Shown: one piece after another, positions 1 through 8,391 of the stretch
Numbering within the stretch: position 1 is the stretch's first letter
How the letters are laid out: each line of letters begins with the position of its first letter
Source: Flavobacterium sp. 245
GTDB lineage: Bacteria > Bacteroidota > Bacteroidia > Flavobacteriales > Flavobacteriaceae
Direction of reading: 5' to 3'
Length of the DNA stretch: 64,000 bases
Assembly (NCBI RefSeq): GCF_004362055.1
Contig: NZ_SNXB01000003.1
Coordinates: forward strand, 542,809 to 606,808
Translations under genes and position numbers: made by a program
The notes under the pieces: generated by a model
Told to the model about the DNA's origin: nothing
Databases searched by the model: none
Seen by the model: the letters and a program-made list of their open reading frames with translations, nothing else

Positions 1-1203
1 TTCTCTTTTATTATTGCAACGCTCGGAATGACGCTGAAAGTTACAAGTGACTTTTTATATCCAATAATCGTGGCGGTTTCAGCAGTTACAACATTTACAA
101 CTCCGTTTTTAATTAAATATTCTGAATCTTTTGCTTTATTTCTAGAACAGAAAATGCCTAAAAGATGGGTCAAAAACATTAACCGTTACAGCTTGAACGC
201 GCAGGCAATTAAATCTGTTAGCACTTGGCAAATTGTTTTGAGAGCATCAATCACACAAATTATACTGCATACCATAATTATTACGGCGATAATTTTGTTA
301 TCATCAAAATTTGTTGCGCCTTTAGTAGCCGATACCCGATTTGGAAACACACTAGCCGCTTTAATAACCTTAGTGATAATCGCACCTTTTTTATGGGCAC
401 TTTCGCTGCGTAGAGTAAAAGTTGATGAAGTCGAAGTTTTATGGGAAGAACGTAAATATCGTGGTGCCCTTTTAATGCTGATTTTAATTAGAATGAGCCT
501 TGGTTTATTTTTCGTTGGATTTTTATTGAATATTTTCTTCTCGCCTTTAGTAGCTTTTGTCGCTTTGATCATTGCCATTGGAGCGTACCAGATTTTCCCG
601 AAAAAATTAAACGAACAATATCATAAAATTGAAAATCACTTTCTGAAAAACCTGAACGATCGCGAGAACAAAAAAATCGACAGACGCTACGCTAATTTAA
701 TGCCGTGGGACGGTCACATGTCGTTTTTTGATATTGGAAAAGAATCAAACTTGGCAGGTAAAACGCTTGAAGAACTAAAAATTCGCGAACAGCTCGGGAT
801 TAATATTGCCGAAATAAAAAGAGGCGATATTACCATTCCTATTCCAACTAAAAACGAACGTTTGTTTCCGGGTGACGAAATTTGCGTAATTGGTACCGAT
901 GCTCAGGTAACCGAATTTGCCAAATATTTAGATCAAAATGAAATTGAACCCTCTACTGCAGTTGAACAATCTGATATTGTATTGCGTCAGTTAGAGGTTT
1001 CTCAAGAAGAATTTATTCAAAAAAGTATTGGTCAATTTAGAGGAAAAACCGGCGGTCTGGTCGTTGGAATTGAACGAAACGGAAACCGAATCTTAAATCC
1101 TGAATCTAATATTATTTTGGGTAAAAATGATATTATCTGGGTTGTAGGAGACAGAAAAAAAATGAATGAGTTAACGAAAGGAACTAAGGTTCTAAGAGGC
1201 TAA
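1..1203 (+). CDS. Cation:proton antiporter (KefB/CPA2-like), C-terminal part, cut by the window edge
   Basis: The reading frame is open to base 1 (FSFIIATLG precedes the first ATG at 28), so this is the 3' part of a longer gene. The visible part has several hydrophobic segments (about residues 8-30, 70-92, 105-125 and 148-195 counted from the ATG at 28). These are followed by two RCK-C/TrkA-C type domains: one around residues 230-300 (SNLAGKTLEELKI, FPGDEICVIG) and one around 320-388 (GGLVVGIERNG, KNDIIWVVG). This is the usual layout of CPA2 monovalent cation:proton antiporters of the inner membrane, where RCK-C domains sense ligands. The stop codon at 1201-1203 lies inside an octamer repeat array (CTAAGNNN), so the last residues (VLRG) are repeat-encoded. 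Which ion is moved cannot be read from the sequence. Confidence 0.75.
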   Translation, partial: FSFIIATLGMTLKVTSDFLYPIIVAVSAVTTFTTPFLIKYSESFALFLEQKMPKRWVKNINRYSLNAQAIKSVSTWQIVLRASITQIILHTIIITAIILLSSKFVAPLVADTRFGNTLAALITLVIIAPFLWALSLRRVKVDEVEVLWEERKYRGALLMLILIRMSLGLFFVGFLLNIFFSPLVAFVALIIAIGAYQIFPKKLNEQYHKIENHFLKNLNDRENKKIDRRYANLMPWDGHMSFFDIGKESNLAGKTLEELKIREQLGINIAEIKRGDITIPIPTKNERLFPGDEICVIGTDAQVTEFAKYLDQNEIEPSTAVEQSDIVLRQLEVSQEEFIQKSIGQFRGKTGGLVVGIERNGNRILNPESNIILGKNDIIWVVGDRKKMNELTKGTKVLRG

Positions 1204-1339
1204 GATTCTAAGGTTTTCTAGCTTTGTCAATATAATTATTCAGAAACAAAAAAAGGCGCTAAGCTTCTAAGTTATTAAGAGTATAACCCTCTACAATAAA
1301 AACTTAGAACCTTAGCGCCTTAGTATCTTAGAATCTCTC
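1184..1339. repeat. Octamer array in inverted arms, with an internal hairpin (convergent gene ends)
   Basis: The left arm has four 8-bp units (CTAAGGTT, CTAAGAGG, CTAAGATT, CTAAGGTT) at 1184-1215. The right arm at 1301-1331 is the inverted form (units ending CTTAG, spaced 8 bp) and runs up to the peroxiredoxin stop. An inner stem, 1255-1273 against 1301-1319, matches at 18 of 19 positions with a 27-nt loop. It could act as a bidirectional terminator between the convergent antiporter and peroxiredoxin genes. The antiporter stop codon is in the third left unit. Confidence 0.8.
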
Positions 1340-1978
1340 CTATTTATTTGGCTGAGGAGTCAATCTTAAATAAGGTTTAATTGGCGTATGTCCTTTTGGA
1401 AATTTTGCAGGAATATCACTATCTGGAATCGCTGGCGCAATTACCACATCTTCTCCATCTTTCCAGTTTGCCGGAGTGGCCACACTATAATTTGCAGTTA
1501 ATTGCAAACTGTCAATTACACGAAGTAATTCGTCAAAATTTCTTCCTGTCGAAGCTGGATAAGTCAATGTTAATTTGATTTTTTTATCAGGTCCGATAAC
1601 AAAAACCGAACGCACTGTAAATTTATCGCTTGCATTTGGGTGAAGCATATCGTATAAATTAGCTACTTTCTTATCTTCATCAGCAATAATTGGGAAATTA
1701 ACCTCCGTATTTTGAGTTTCGTTAATGTCTTTAATCCACTCTTTATGTGATTCCAGACCGTCGACACTCAAAGCAATAACTTTCGTGTTTCTTTTAGAAA
1801 ATTCCGGAACATAGTTCGCTACAGTTCCCAATTCGGTAGTACAAACGGGAGTAAAATCGGCTGGATGCGAAAATAAAACGCCCCATGAATCTCCTAAATA
1901 TTCGTGAAAATTAATTGGTCCTTGCGTGGTTTCTGCATGAAAATCTGGAGCTATATCGCCTAATCTTAATGTTGACAT
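1340..1978 (-). CDS. 1-Cys peroxiredoxin (Prx6 type)
   Basis: This 212-aa protein is an AhpC/TSA-fold peroxiredoxin. It reduces hydrogen peroxide and organic peroxides in the cytoplasm through a peroxidatic cysteine. That residue is Cys46 in the motif PADFTPVCTTE. There is no second conserved resolving cysteine, and the long C-terminal region (ATPANWKDGEDVVIAP, then KGHTPIKPYLRLTPQP) is typical of the Prx6/1-Cys subgroup. The length fits that family. It is transcribed convergently with the antiporter and appears to be a single-gene unit. Its reductant and regulation are not visible from the sequence. Confidence 0.92.
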   Translation of the reverse strand: MSTLRLGDIAPDFHAETTQGPINFHEYLGDSWGVLFSHPADFTPVCTTELGTVANYVPEFSKRNTKVIALSVDGLESHKEWIKDINETQNTEVNFPIIADEDKKVANLYDMLHPNASDKFTVRSVFVIGPDKKIKLTLTYPASTGRNFDELLRVIDSLQLTANYSVATPANWKDGEDVVIAPAIPDSDIPAKFPKGHTPIKPYLRLTPQPNK

Positions 1979-2089
1979 AATTTATATTTTTTAGTTCCTC
2001 TAAAATTAACTAAAAAATACACTTAGAAAACACGTAAGAATTAAAAAAAAGTTAAAATTCTACATTCTCTATCTAGTTAGTATTTTATT

Positions 2090-3001
2090 TCAAATAAAAC
2101 CAACTATAAAGTACCAAATAGCAAGGGTTATAAAAGAAATTGGTATCCCGAAACCAATCATCATACTGCTTAATTTTGGTTTTAAACCATAAGTCGAAGC
2201 TAGAATCGCACCCGTAATCATAGGAGCCATGGCAATTTCTATAATCGTAATTTTTATCGCCTCAGAATGCTGGTTAAAAATAAAAACGTACAAAATGAAA
2301 ATGATAAGCGGCGTTACGATAAGCCGAAATAAAAGTCCGAGCTGCAAGAATTTCCAATGCTTGCTTTTTCGATCAAATGTCAATTGCAATCCCACTGAAA
2401 ATAAAGCTAAAGGCGTAACCAAGCTTCCTAACTTCAATAACAAAGATTGAATATTTACATCTAGATCGTAATTCGAAACATTCATTAAGCACGAAACAAC
2501 AAAGGTGATGAAGGGAGGAAAGAAAATTATCTTTTTTGCAATACTTTTAAAATCTGGATTTCCTTTTGAATAAAAAGCGGCAACAAAAACGCCTAAGGTC
2601 GAAACCACAACGAAAGTTCCAGGCTGATCAACCAAAACAGCAGTTTCTAAACCTTTTTTTCCAAATAAAGCTTCTACAATTGGGTAACCTAGAAATGAAG
2701 AATTACTTAAGCCGGCCGTCAAAACCAAACAACCAATCAGCTTATTTGACCAGCCTAATCTTCGCCCTAAAAAATGAAAAAATACAAAAGCAAGGAAAAA
2801 ACTAATCCAGCCCGCTCCTATTGGAAACAGCAATTCGTTGCTCCATTTTATCTTCGGAATATGATATAAAGTTATCGCAGGAAGACATATATAAATAACA
2901 ATTTTATTGATTGTTTTATAAATATTAGTCGGAAATCGCTTTACATGCTGCAAAAGCAATCCCAAAAACAAAAAGAAAAATATTATAATAAAGTTGTTCA
3001 T
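2090..3001 (-). CDS. AEC-family transporter (auxin-efflux-carrier superfamily)
   Basis: This 303-aa, very hydrophobic protein has about ten predicted membrane segments, beginning at residue 3. The stretch GLSNSSFLGYPIVEALFG in the first half and TGAILASTYGL near the end are typical of the AEC (auxin efflux carrier/malate permease) family of inner-membrane carriers. The length (300-320 aa) fits. Bacterial AEC proteins move small carboxylates or amino acids; the substrate here is not predictable. The gene stands alone, with repeat arrays upstream (3007-3167). Confidence 0.85.
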   Translation of the reverse strand: MNNFIIIFFFLFLGLLLQHVKRFPTNIYKTINKIVIYICLPAITLYHIPKIKWSNELLFPIGAGWISFFLAFVFFHFLGRRLGWSNKLIGCLVLTAGLSNSSFLGYPIVEALFGKKGLETAVLVDQPGTFVVVSTLGVFVAAFYSKGNPDFKSIAKKIIFFPPFITFVVSCLMNVSNYDLDVNIQSLLLKLGSLVTPLALFSVGLQLTFDRKSKHWKFLQLGLLFRLIVTPLIIFILYVFIFNQHSEAIKITIIEIAMAPMITGAILASTYGLKPKLSSMMIGFGIPISFITLAIWYFIVGFI

Positions 3002-3006
3002 GTTTT

Positions 3007-3167
3007 TTAGTCCTTATTGATTAGTCCTTAGCTCTTAGTTTTCTAATGGCTAGTATTTAGTGATTTCACGCAAAGATATATTCATTTAGTTCTGGAAAAA
3101 AATCCGTAACAAATTACTTATTCTACAAAAGCTAACTCCAGAAACTAATCACTAAGGACTAATCACT
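3007..3167. repeat. Inverted GATTAGTCC-type repeat arms in an intergenic gap
   Basis: The left arm 3007-3024 (units of TTAGTCC/GATTAG) and the right arm 3145-3162 are inverted copies with 17 of 18 matches, about 120 bp apart. Extra partial units follow on both sides (CTTAGCTCTTAG on the left, GACTAATCACT on the right). The array lies between the AEC gene and the rrf2 gene, which are transcribed divergently, so it is not simply a shared terminator. It belongs to the same general class as the other short-unit arrays in the window. Confidence 0.65.
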
Positions 3168-3189
3168 ATGTATTAAAAAAAACCTAAAA

Positions 3190-3223
3190 TTGCTCCATCA
3201 TATAAAAAAAGTCATTATATTTG
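3190..3223 (+). promoter_or_regulatory. Bacteroidetes-type promoter of the rrf2 gene
   Basis: TTG at 3190-3192 and TATATTTG at 3216-3223 fit the Bacteroidetes consensus (-33 TTG, -7 TAnnTTTG) with a 23-bp spacer. The ATG at 3243 lies 20 bp downstream, giving a short leader. Called by pattern only. Confidence 0.5.
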
Positions 3224-3242
3224 TAATATATTTTATTACAGT

Positions 3243-3650
3243 ATGCTTTCAGGTAAATTTGCCATAACGATTCACATTCTTACTTTGCTCAATAAATTCC
3301 CAAATGATTATTTGTCATCGGAGTATATTGCGGGAAGCATTAATTTAAATCCCGTTTTGGTTCGAAAAGAAATTGCAAACCTAAAAGCGCATCATATTGT
3401 AGAAAGTAAAGAAGGAAAAAATGGCGGAACAAAACTGGCAGTAGATTCTTCTAAATTGACATTAAAAGAGATTTTTGAAATGACTTTTGAAACTATTAAT
3501 TTGGGTTATGCTAAAAATCAGCCGAATCCAGATTGTCCGGTAGGGAAAAAAATAAATCAAAATCTAGATGCTTTGTATAGCGAAATGAATCAAAAAGTAA
3601 GTGCACAATTGGAAGCAATATCTTTAGAAGATTTTTCGAACAAATTTTAA
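3243..3650 (+). CDS. Rrf2-family transcriptional regulator (YwnA-like)
   Basis: This 135-aa protein has the winged-helix layout of Rrf2 regulators: an N-terminal helix (KFAITIHILTLLNKF), a recognition region (SSEYIAGSINLNPVLVRKEIANLKAHHIVES) and a wing with GKNGGTKLA. Iron-sulfur Rrf2 proteins such as IscR carry three cysteines; here only one is seen (NPDCPVGKK), so a cluster-sensing role is unlikely. A redox-thiol role like that of YwnA-type members is possible. It lies 57 bp upstream of a NAD(P)-binding oxidoreductase on the same strand, an arrangement like ywnA-ywnB in Bacillus, and probably regulates it. Confidence 0.85.
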   Translation: MLSGKFAITIHILTLLNKFPNDYLSSEYIAGSINLNPVLVRKEIANLKAHHIVESKEGKNGGTKLAVDSSKLTLKEIFEMTFETINLGYAKNQPNPDCPVGKKINQNLDALYSEMNQKVSAQLEAISLEDFSNKF

Positions 3651-3707
3651 AACTATTTTTTTGCACAAAACTGTAACATTTTTTATTACTAAATAAATTA
3701 CTATATT

Positions 3708-4349
3708 ATGAAAATCGCAATTATTGGAGCTACAGGCTTCGTTGGAACAGCAATTTTAAACGAATTAGCAGACAGAAAACATGATATTACGGCAATTGCC
3801 AGAAATCCAAAAGATACTGCTGGCATTAACTGGAAAAGCGCTGATATTTTTAATTTTAACGAATTGGCAGAAATTTTAAAAGGAAATGACACTGTTATCA
3901 ATGCGTATAATTCTGGATGGACAAACCCTAATATTTATGATGATTTTATTGCCGGATCAAAAGCAATTCAAGAAGCCGTAAAAAAATCGGGCGTAAAACG
4001 TTTTATTACAATCGGTGGCGCAGGAAGTTTATTTGTCGCTCCAGGTTTACAGGCAGTTGATACTCCAGATTTTCCAAAAGAATATTACGCCGGCGCGACT
4101 GCAGCAAGAGATTATTTAAATATTTTAAAAGAAGAAAAAGAATTAGACTGGGCATTTTTTAGTCCGGCTTTTGAAATGCATCAGGGAATTACAACAGGAA
4201 GAACTGGAAAATACCGTTTAGGCTTAGAGAATCCTGTGTTTAACGACGAGCAAAGAAGTATTTTATCTGTAGAAGATCTAGCGGTTGTTATTGCTGATGA
4301 AGTAGGAAATCCAAAACACCATCAAGTTCGATTTACAGCTGCTTACTAA
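3708..4349 (+). CDS. Atypical SDR, NAD(P)H-binding oxidoreductase (YwnB-like)
   Basis: This 213-aa protein starts with a Rossmann fold whose dinucleotide-binding loop is GATGFVG (residues 7-13). It continues as the NmrA/atypical-SDR5 type (VKRFITIGGAGSLFV, then DYLNILKEEKELDWAFFSPAFEM). Such proteins bind NAD(P)H but often lack the classical Tyr-x-x-x-Lys pair, so the reaction is unknown. The upstream Rrf2 gene is co-directional and close, which suggests a small inducible unit. A nested repeat element follows directly. Confidence 0.82.
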   Translation: MKIAIIGATGFVGTAILNELADRKHDITAIARNPKDTAGINWKSADIFNFNELAEILKGNDTVINAYNSGWTNPNIYDDFIAGSKAIQEAVKKSGVKRFITIGGAGSLFVAPGLQAVDTPDFPKEYYAGATAARDYLNILKEEKELDWAFFSPAFEMHQGITTGRTGKYRLGLENPVFNDEQRSILSVEDLAVVIADEVGNPKHHQVRFTAAY

Positions 4350-4357
4350 TTTTTTTT

Positions 4358-4553
4358 GCCACGAATTACACTAATTTTCGCTAATTATTTTTTTAATTAG
4401 TTCTCGATGTCATCCTGAGCGAAGTCGAAGGACACGCAAGCAGCTCGACAAAGATTGTCAATTTTGATTGCGGAGTTTCTATCGTGCCCTTCGACTTCGC
4501 TCAGGGAGACAAAAATACGGCAGGAAATTCGTGTAATTCGTGTAATTCGTGGC
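4358..4553. repeat. Nested inverted repeats: outer ATTCGTG-type arms around a CGAAGTCGAAGG inverted repeat
   Basis: The outer arms are 4358-4371 and 4540-4553 (14-bp perfect inverted repeat reading GTGTAATTCGTGGC on the right), and the right arm repeats its unit. Inside lies a perfect 18-bp inverted repeat, 4414-4431 against 4488-4505, with core CGAAGTCGAAGG and a 56-bp spacer. The element separates the co-directional SDR and meaB genes. A second element of the same nested design sits at 5703-5862. Confidence 0.85.
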
Positions 4554-4612
4554 AAACTAACTTTTTGAAACTGTTTTTGTTTTCAGTACTTTTACATTAC
4601 TAAAACAGTATT

Positions 4613-5707
4613 TTGTCAAATTTAAAGAAACAGTCGAGCAGTTTAACTGAAAAAGCTGGAATTTCATCTCCTGAAATCACCAATGTTTCGGCTATAAATG
4701 ACATTAAAAACAAACGCAGACAACAGCCTTCTGCCAGCGAATTAATCTCCGGAATTCTTTCGGGGAACAGAACTTCATTAAGCCGTGCCATTACGCTTAT
4801 TGAAAGCACAAATCCTGAGCATACTGCAAAAGCAGACGAAATTATAAAAGGTTGTTTACCTCACGCAAATAAATCTATCCGAATAGGAATTACTGGAGTT
4901 CCCGGAGTTGGAAAAAGTACTTTTATTGAAGCTTTTGGAACTTATTTAACGCAATTAGGAAAAAAAGTGGCTGTTCTGGCTGTTGATCCCAGCAGTTCTA
5001 TTTCGCATGGAAGTATTTTAGGCGATAAAACTCGAATGGAAGAATTAGTAAAAGATGAGAATGCTTTTATTAGGCCAAGTGCTTCTGGAGAAACTTTAGG
5101 AGGCGTTGCCCGCAAAACCCGTGAATCAATCATTTTGTGCGAAGCTGCAGGTTTTGATACGATAATTATAGAAACTGTTGGTGTTGGCCAAAGTGAAACT
5201 GCAGTTCACAGTATGGTTGACTTTTTTCTTCTATTAAAAATTTCAGGCGCCGGCGACGAACTTCAAGGCATCAAACGCGGTATTATGGAAATGGCGGATG
5301 CGATTGTAATCAATAAAGCCGACGGAGACAATATTAAAAAAGCGAATCAGGCGAAATTGGAATTCAACAGGGCTTTGCATTTGTTCCCTCAAAAAAAATC
5401 AAACTGGCAACCAAAAGTGACAACTTGCAGTGCCATTACTAAAAATGGAATTTCAGCTATCTGGAACACAATTTCTGAGTATTTTGAAATGACTAAAGAA
5501 ACGGGTTTCTTTCAAGAAAAACGACATGAACAAAATCATTTCTGGATGATGGAAACTATCAATGAACAATTGAAATCAAACTTCTTCAATAAGCCTGAAA
5601 TTATTTCGCTTTTAGAACAAAACAAAAAAGCAGTGCAAAATGATGAAATTTCACCTTTTGCAGCTGCTTCTGAGTTATTGAGATTTTATTTTGATAAAAG
5701 TCGCTAA
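4613..5707 (+). CDS. meaB: MeaB, methylmalonyl-CoA mutase-associated GTPase (TTG start)
   Basis: This 364-aa protein is a SIMIBI-class GTPase of the ArgK/MeaB family. It protects and helps reload the B12 cofactor of methylmalonyl-CoA mutase. Visible motifs are the P-loop GVPGVGKS (about residues 95-102), the ETVGVGQSE switch region and the guanine-specificity motif NKAD. The C-terminal dimerisation arm is present and the length is normal for the family. No ATG occurs before the P-loop region in this frame, so TTG at 4613 is the likely start. The mutase subunits it should serve, mutA and mutB, lie about 44 kb away at 49.5-53.0 kb. The stop codon lies in the first octamer of the following array. 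Confidence 0.93.
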   Translation: MSNLKKQSSSLTEKAGISSPEITNVSAINDIKNKRRQQPSASELISGILSGNRTSLSRAITLIESTNPEHTAKADEIIKGCLPHANKSIRIGITGVPGVGKSTFIEAFGTYLTQLGKKVAVLAVDPSSSISHGSILGDKTRMEELVKDENAFIRPSASGETLGGVARKTRESIILCEAAGFDTIIIETVGVGQSETAVHSMVDFFLLLKISGAGDELQGIKRGIMEMADAIVINKADGDNIKKANQAKLEFNRALHLFPQKKSNWQPKVTTCSAITKNGISAIWNTISEYFEMTKETGFFQEKRHEQNHFWMMETINEQLKSNFFNKPEIISLLEQNKKAVQNDEISPFAAASELLRFYFDKSR

Positions 5708-5862
5708 GATACTAAGGTTCTAAGATTTTTCCTCACTATTATCACTTTGAGCGAAGTCGAGAAACCGCAAAGCATTTCGACTTCGCTCAATGTGACAACG
5801 TTGGACAAGTACTTAAATTAAAAACTTAAAACCTTAGCATCTTAGAATCTTAGCGTCTTAGT
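5703..5862. repeat. Nested inverted repeats: outer CTAAGNNN octamer arms around a GAGCGAAGTCGA inverted repeat
   Basis: The outer left arm 5703-5730 has CTAAG units spaced 8 bp. The outer right arm, about 5820-5862, has the inverted CTTAG units, also spaced 8 bp. Between them a 14-bp perfect inverted repeat (5747-5760 against 5777-5790, TTGAGCGAAGTCGA) is extended by near-matches. The stop codons of both convergent genes, meaB (5705-5707) and the LTA-synthase-like gene (5850-5852), lie inside the octamer arms. Confidence 0.87.
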
Positions 5863-7781
5863 TTATACTTGTTTTCTCTGTATAAATTTCCAGCTGTAAT
5901 TACATGTGCCAAAGCATCTTTTGCTAATTCTTCGTTTAATTTTACCGGAATTAAAGTTGTATCGTTTTTGATTTCAAATTGCAAAGGTTTCAAATTCGGC
6001 TGCATAATTACAACTTGGTTTTCAACTCTAAAAGCATTGATATCATTAAACTGCATAATAGATCTTCCTTGCACTTTTGGATCTAATTTGTTTAGATTTC
6101 TGCCGACCATTGGCGTTTCAAACGGAATCCCTAAATAACTTAATAACGTTGGCGGAATATCAATTTGACTTGCTAATCGATCGTAAACGGCTCCTTTTGA
6201 AACTCCTGGCCCCATAATGAATGCCGGAATATGGAATTTATTTATTGGCACTAAATTTTTCCCGTATGTTCTGGTATTGTGATCTGCTATTACAATGAAA
6301 ATGGTATTCTTGAAGTACGCTTCTTTTTTAGCCATTTCAAAGAATTTTCCAATTGAGAAATCGGCATATTTCATAGCGTTGTTTACCGTTGCCGGCTTTT
6401 TATCGTACGGTTTTATTCTTCCTTCCGGATATTCAAATGGTTCGTGGTTTGAAGTTGAGAACATCAAAGAGAAAAAGGGTTTGTTGCCTTTTGATTTGAA
6501 ATAATTATTGGCTTTTGTCACCAAATCTTCATCAGAATAACCCCAAGTTCCCTTGAAAGCATATTTGTTTCCGTCTGATTCAAAATCGGTTTGATCTACA
6601 ATATCTGTAAAACCATTACCGTTGAAAAATGAAGCCATATTGTCAAAATTGGCCATTCCGCCATAAATGAAACTGGTATCGTAACCTTTATGTTTTAAAG
6701 CATCGGCAAGTGTAAAAAAACCTTGTTGTGAATTTCCTAACTTTACTACACTTTCTGAAGGTGAAGGCAAAAATCCGGTTACAACAGCTTCAATTCCGCG
6801 AACACTTCTGGTTCCTGTACAATATAAATTGGTAAACAATAAACCTTCTTTTGATAATTTATCAAATTCTGGAGTTAGTGGTTTTCCGCCCAAAATTCCA
6901 ACATATTCAGCTCCTAAACTTTCCTGTAAAAAGATAACCAAATTATATGGCTTTTTCAGAACAGAATCAGGTTGCTGCACATGAAGAAACGGAATTTCAG
7001 CATCGGTAAAATCATTTGGGCCAGCGATCATGTATTTTTTTACACGCGCAATAGCTTCAGCTTCCTCCATTTTACCGTACATTTTGGTGTTTCCTTCGTT
7101 CTTAATTGAATAAGCGGCAAAAGCAACAGTGTAAAAAGAATTCAACCCTAAAGTATTGGTTAATTGATCTGTTGAAAAAACAGCATTACTAGCATTAATA
7201 GGGCGCTTAGAAGTAAGACTTGAACGCGCTCCAAAAAACAATAAAAAAGCAACCAATGGAAAAACCATTAATTTAAATTTATATTCGGCACTTGTCGTAT
7301 GGAAGTATTTTTTACCTTTTTTAAAGGCAAAATAAATCACAAGACCAAGAATTAAAAAAGTCACAATGATTGAAGTCAAGTAACTTTTTAAAAGCATTCC
7401 AACAACTTCTTTTGGATAAATAAGATAATCTAAGAAAATTTTATTGGGGCGTGTATCATATTGTTTTACAAAATCTGGTGAAGCCAATTCTACAAAAAGA
7501 ATTAGAAACAGAAATAAGAAACTGTAAACAACTAAAAATTTATTAGTGAACTTCAACCATTTATTTGGCAGAAAAGTAATTAAAACAGCCGGCAGAAATG
7601 ATAAATAACAAAGTAAAATCAAATCCATTCGCAAACCGATTGGGAAAATATACCAGAAATCTGGGGTTTGCTCTACTCTTTCTTTAAAAAGGAAAAATAA
7701 AAAAATTCGGCTTAAGGTAGTAATCAGTAATCCGATTAATATAAAATTGAAAATAGGTTTTAAAAAACTTAATTTTTTCAT
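5850..7781 (-). CDS. LTA synthase-like phosphoglycerol/phosphoethanolamine transferase (sulfatase fold)
   Basis: This 643-aa protein has five N-terminal membrane segments (residues 1-200) and a periplasmic alkaline-phosphatase/sulfatase-fold domain (about 275-600). That is the layout of LtaS, OpgB and EptA enzymes. Motifs seen are NLVIFLQESLGAEYVG at the start of the domain, GTRSVRGIEAV, which should hold the nucleophilic threonine, and FIVIADHNTRTYG for metal ligands. Gram-negative members transfer phosphoglycerol or phosphoethanolamine groups to glycans or lipids; the acceptor is unknown here. The last residues (KLRR) and the stop codon are encoded by a repeat array. It stands alone on its strand. 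Confidence 0.87.
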   Translation of the reverse strand: MKKLSFLKPIFNFILIGLLITTLSRIFLFFLFKERVEQTPDFWYIFPIGLRMDLILLCYLSFLPAVLITFLPNKWLKFTNKFLVVYSFLFLFLILFVELASPDFVKQYDTRPNKIFLDYLIYPKEVVGMLLKSYLTSIIVTFLILGLVIYFAFKKGKKYFHTTSAEYKFKLMVFPLVAFLLFFGARSSLTSKRPINASNAVFSTDQLTNTLGLNSFYTVAFAAYSIKNEGNTKMYGKMEEAEAIARVKKYMIAGPNDFTDAEIPFLHVQQPDSVLKKPYNLVIFLQESLGAEYVGILGGKPLTPEFDKLSKEGLLFTNLYCTGTRSVRGIEAVVTGFLPSPSESVVKLGNSQQGFFTLADALKHKGYDTSFIYGGMANFDNMASFFNGNGFTDIVDQTDFESDGNKYAFKGTWGYSDEDLVTKANNYFKSKGNKPFFSLMFSTSNHEPFEYPEGRIKPYDKKPATVNNAMKYADFSIGKFFEMAKKEAYFKNTIFIVIADHNTRTYGKNLVPINKFHIPAFIMGPGVSKGAVYDRLASQIDIPPTLLSYLGIPFETPMVGRNLNKLDPKVQGRSIMQFNDINAFRVENQVVIMQPNLKPLQFEIKNDTTLIPVKLNEELAKDALAHVITAGNLYRENKYKLRR

Positions 7782-7846
7782 TAGATGATTTGCATTTTTT
7801 TTGGTTGCAACATTGGATACGTAAAATCACAAAGTTTATTTAATCT

Positions 7847-7921
7847 CGTAAAGTCGCGAAATCGCAAAGCTTTTTTGTTCTACGTCTTTGAAATAAAATT
7901 TTGCGACTCTGCGACTTTACG
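7847..7921. repeat. Inverted arms of GTCGCGA/TCGCAAAG-type octamers
   Basis: The left arm 7847-7869 and the right arm 7900-7921 are imperfect inverted copies of 8-bp units around TCGC (AAAGTCGC, GAAATCGC against GCGACTCT, GCGACTTT). The array lies between the LTA-synthase-like gene and the small acidic gene, both on the minus strand. Confidence 0.65.
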
Positions 7922-8005
7922 ATCAATTTTCGGTGTCAAATAAAAAGACTTTAAAATCTTATGCACATAATAGACACACTGTTATGCGCCATTACACGTG
8001 TGTCC

Positions 8006-8233
8006 TTATTCTTCGTAACGGTTTATCTCTCTGTCGTAAAACTCATTTGCTTTCTCGATCAAGCCTTCCATTTCGGCATTTAATTCGGCCTCATCAAGAT
8101 CTTCGGCTTCTTCTAAAAATTCAACCTCATCATCTTTTAAATTGATAATAAATCGCGGATAATCAAGGTGAACGATGAAAATATCATCTGGAAAATCAGT
8201 ATTGTCTCCAAGTAAAAATTTAGGTAATTCCAT
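8006..8233 (-). CDS. Small, strongly acidic protein of unknown function
   Basis: I do not recognise this 75-aa protein as a characterised family. It is rich in Asp and Glu (about a third of residues) and has very few Lys or Arg. It begins MELPKFLLGDNTDFPDDIFIVHLDYPRFIINL and continues as an acidic helical tail. The composition is unlike a random frame in this AT-rich DNA, it has an ATG start, and it occupies an otherwise empty gap. This suggests a real small gene, probably of a conserved Flavobacteriaceae hypothetical family. Confidence 0.7.
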   Translation of the reverse strand: MELPKFLLGDNTDFPDDIFIVHLDYPRFIINLKDDEVEFLEEAEDLDEAELNAEMEGLIEKANEFYDREINRYEE

Positions 8234-8297
8234 TTTATATAAGTTTATTTTAGATTTTACAATTGCCTGCTGCGCAGACTAGTTTTTTTGACACAAG

Positions 8298-8369
8298 TTC
8301 CACAGATTAAATGGATTTTATTTAAAAAGTTCAACACTTAATCAGTATTAATCTATGGAATCTGTGGAA
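8298..8369. repeat. Inverted repeat with TTCCACAGATTAA / AATCTGTGGAA arms
   Basis: The left arm 8298-8317 and the right arm 8350-8369 are imperfect inverted copies centred on TTCCACAGATT/AATCTGTGGAA, with a 32-bp spacer. It lies between the MATE gene (minus strand, ending at 8392) and the acidic small gene downstream of it. It may end MATE transcripts. Confidence 0.6.
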
Positions 8370-8391
8370 AATATAATTTTACGTTTCAAAT

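Noticed and set aside
186..578. Minus-strand ORF inside the antiporter
   Set aside because: It is the antisense shadow of a membrane protein frame; the plus-strand frame has the clear domain content.
7933..8145. Plus-strand ORF overlapping the acidic small gene
   Set aside because: It is antisense to the Asp/Glu-rich small protein and has no recognisable features.
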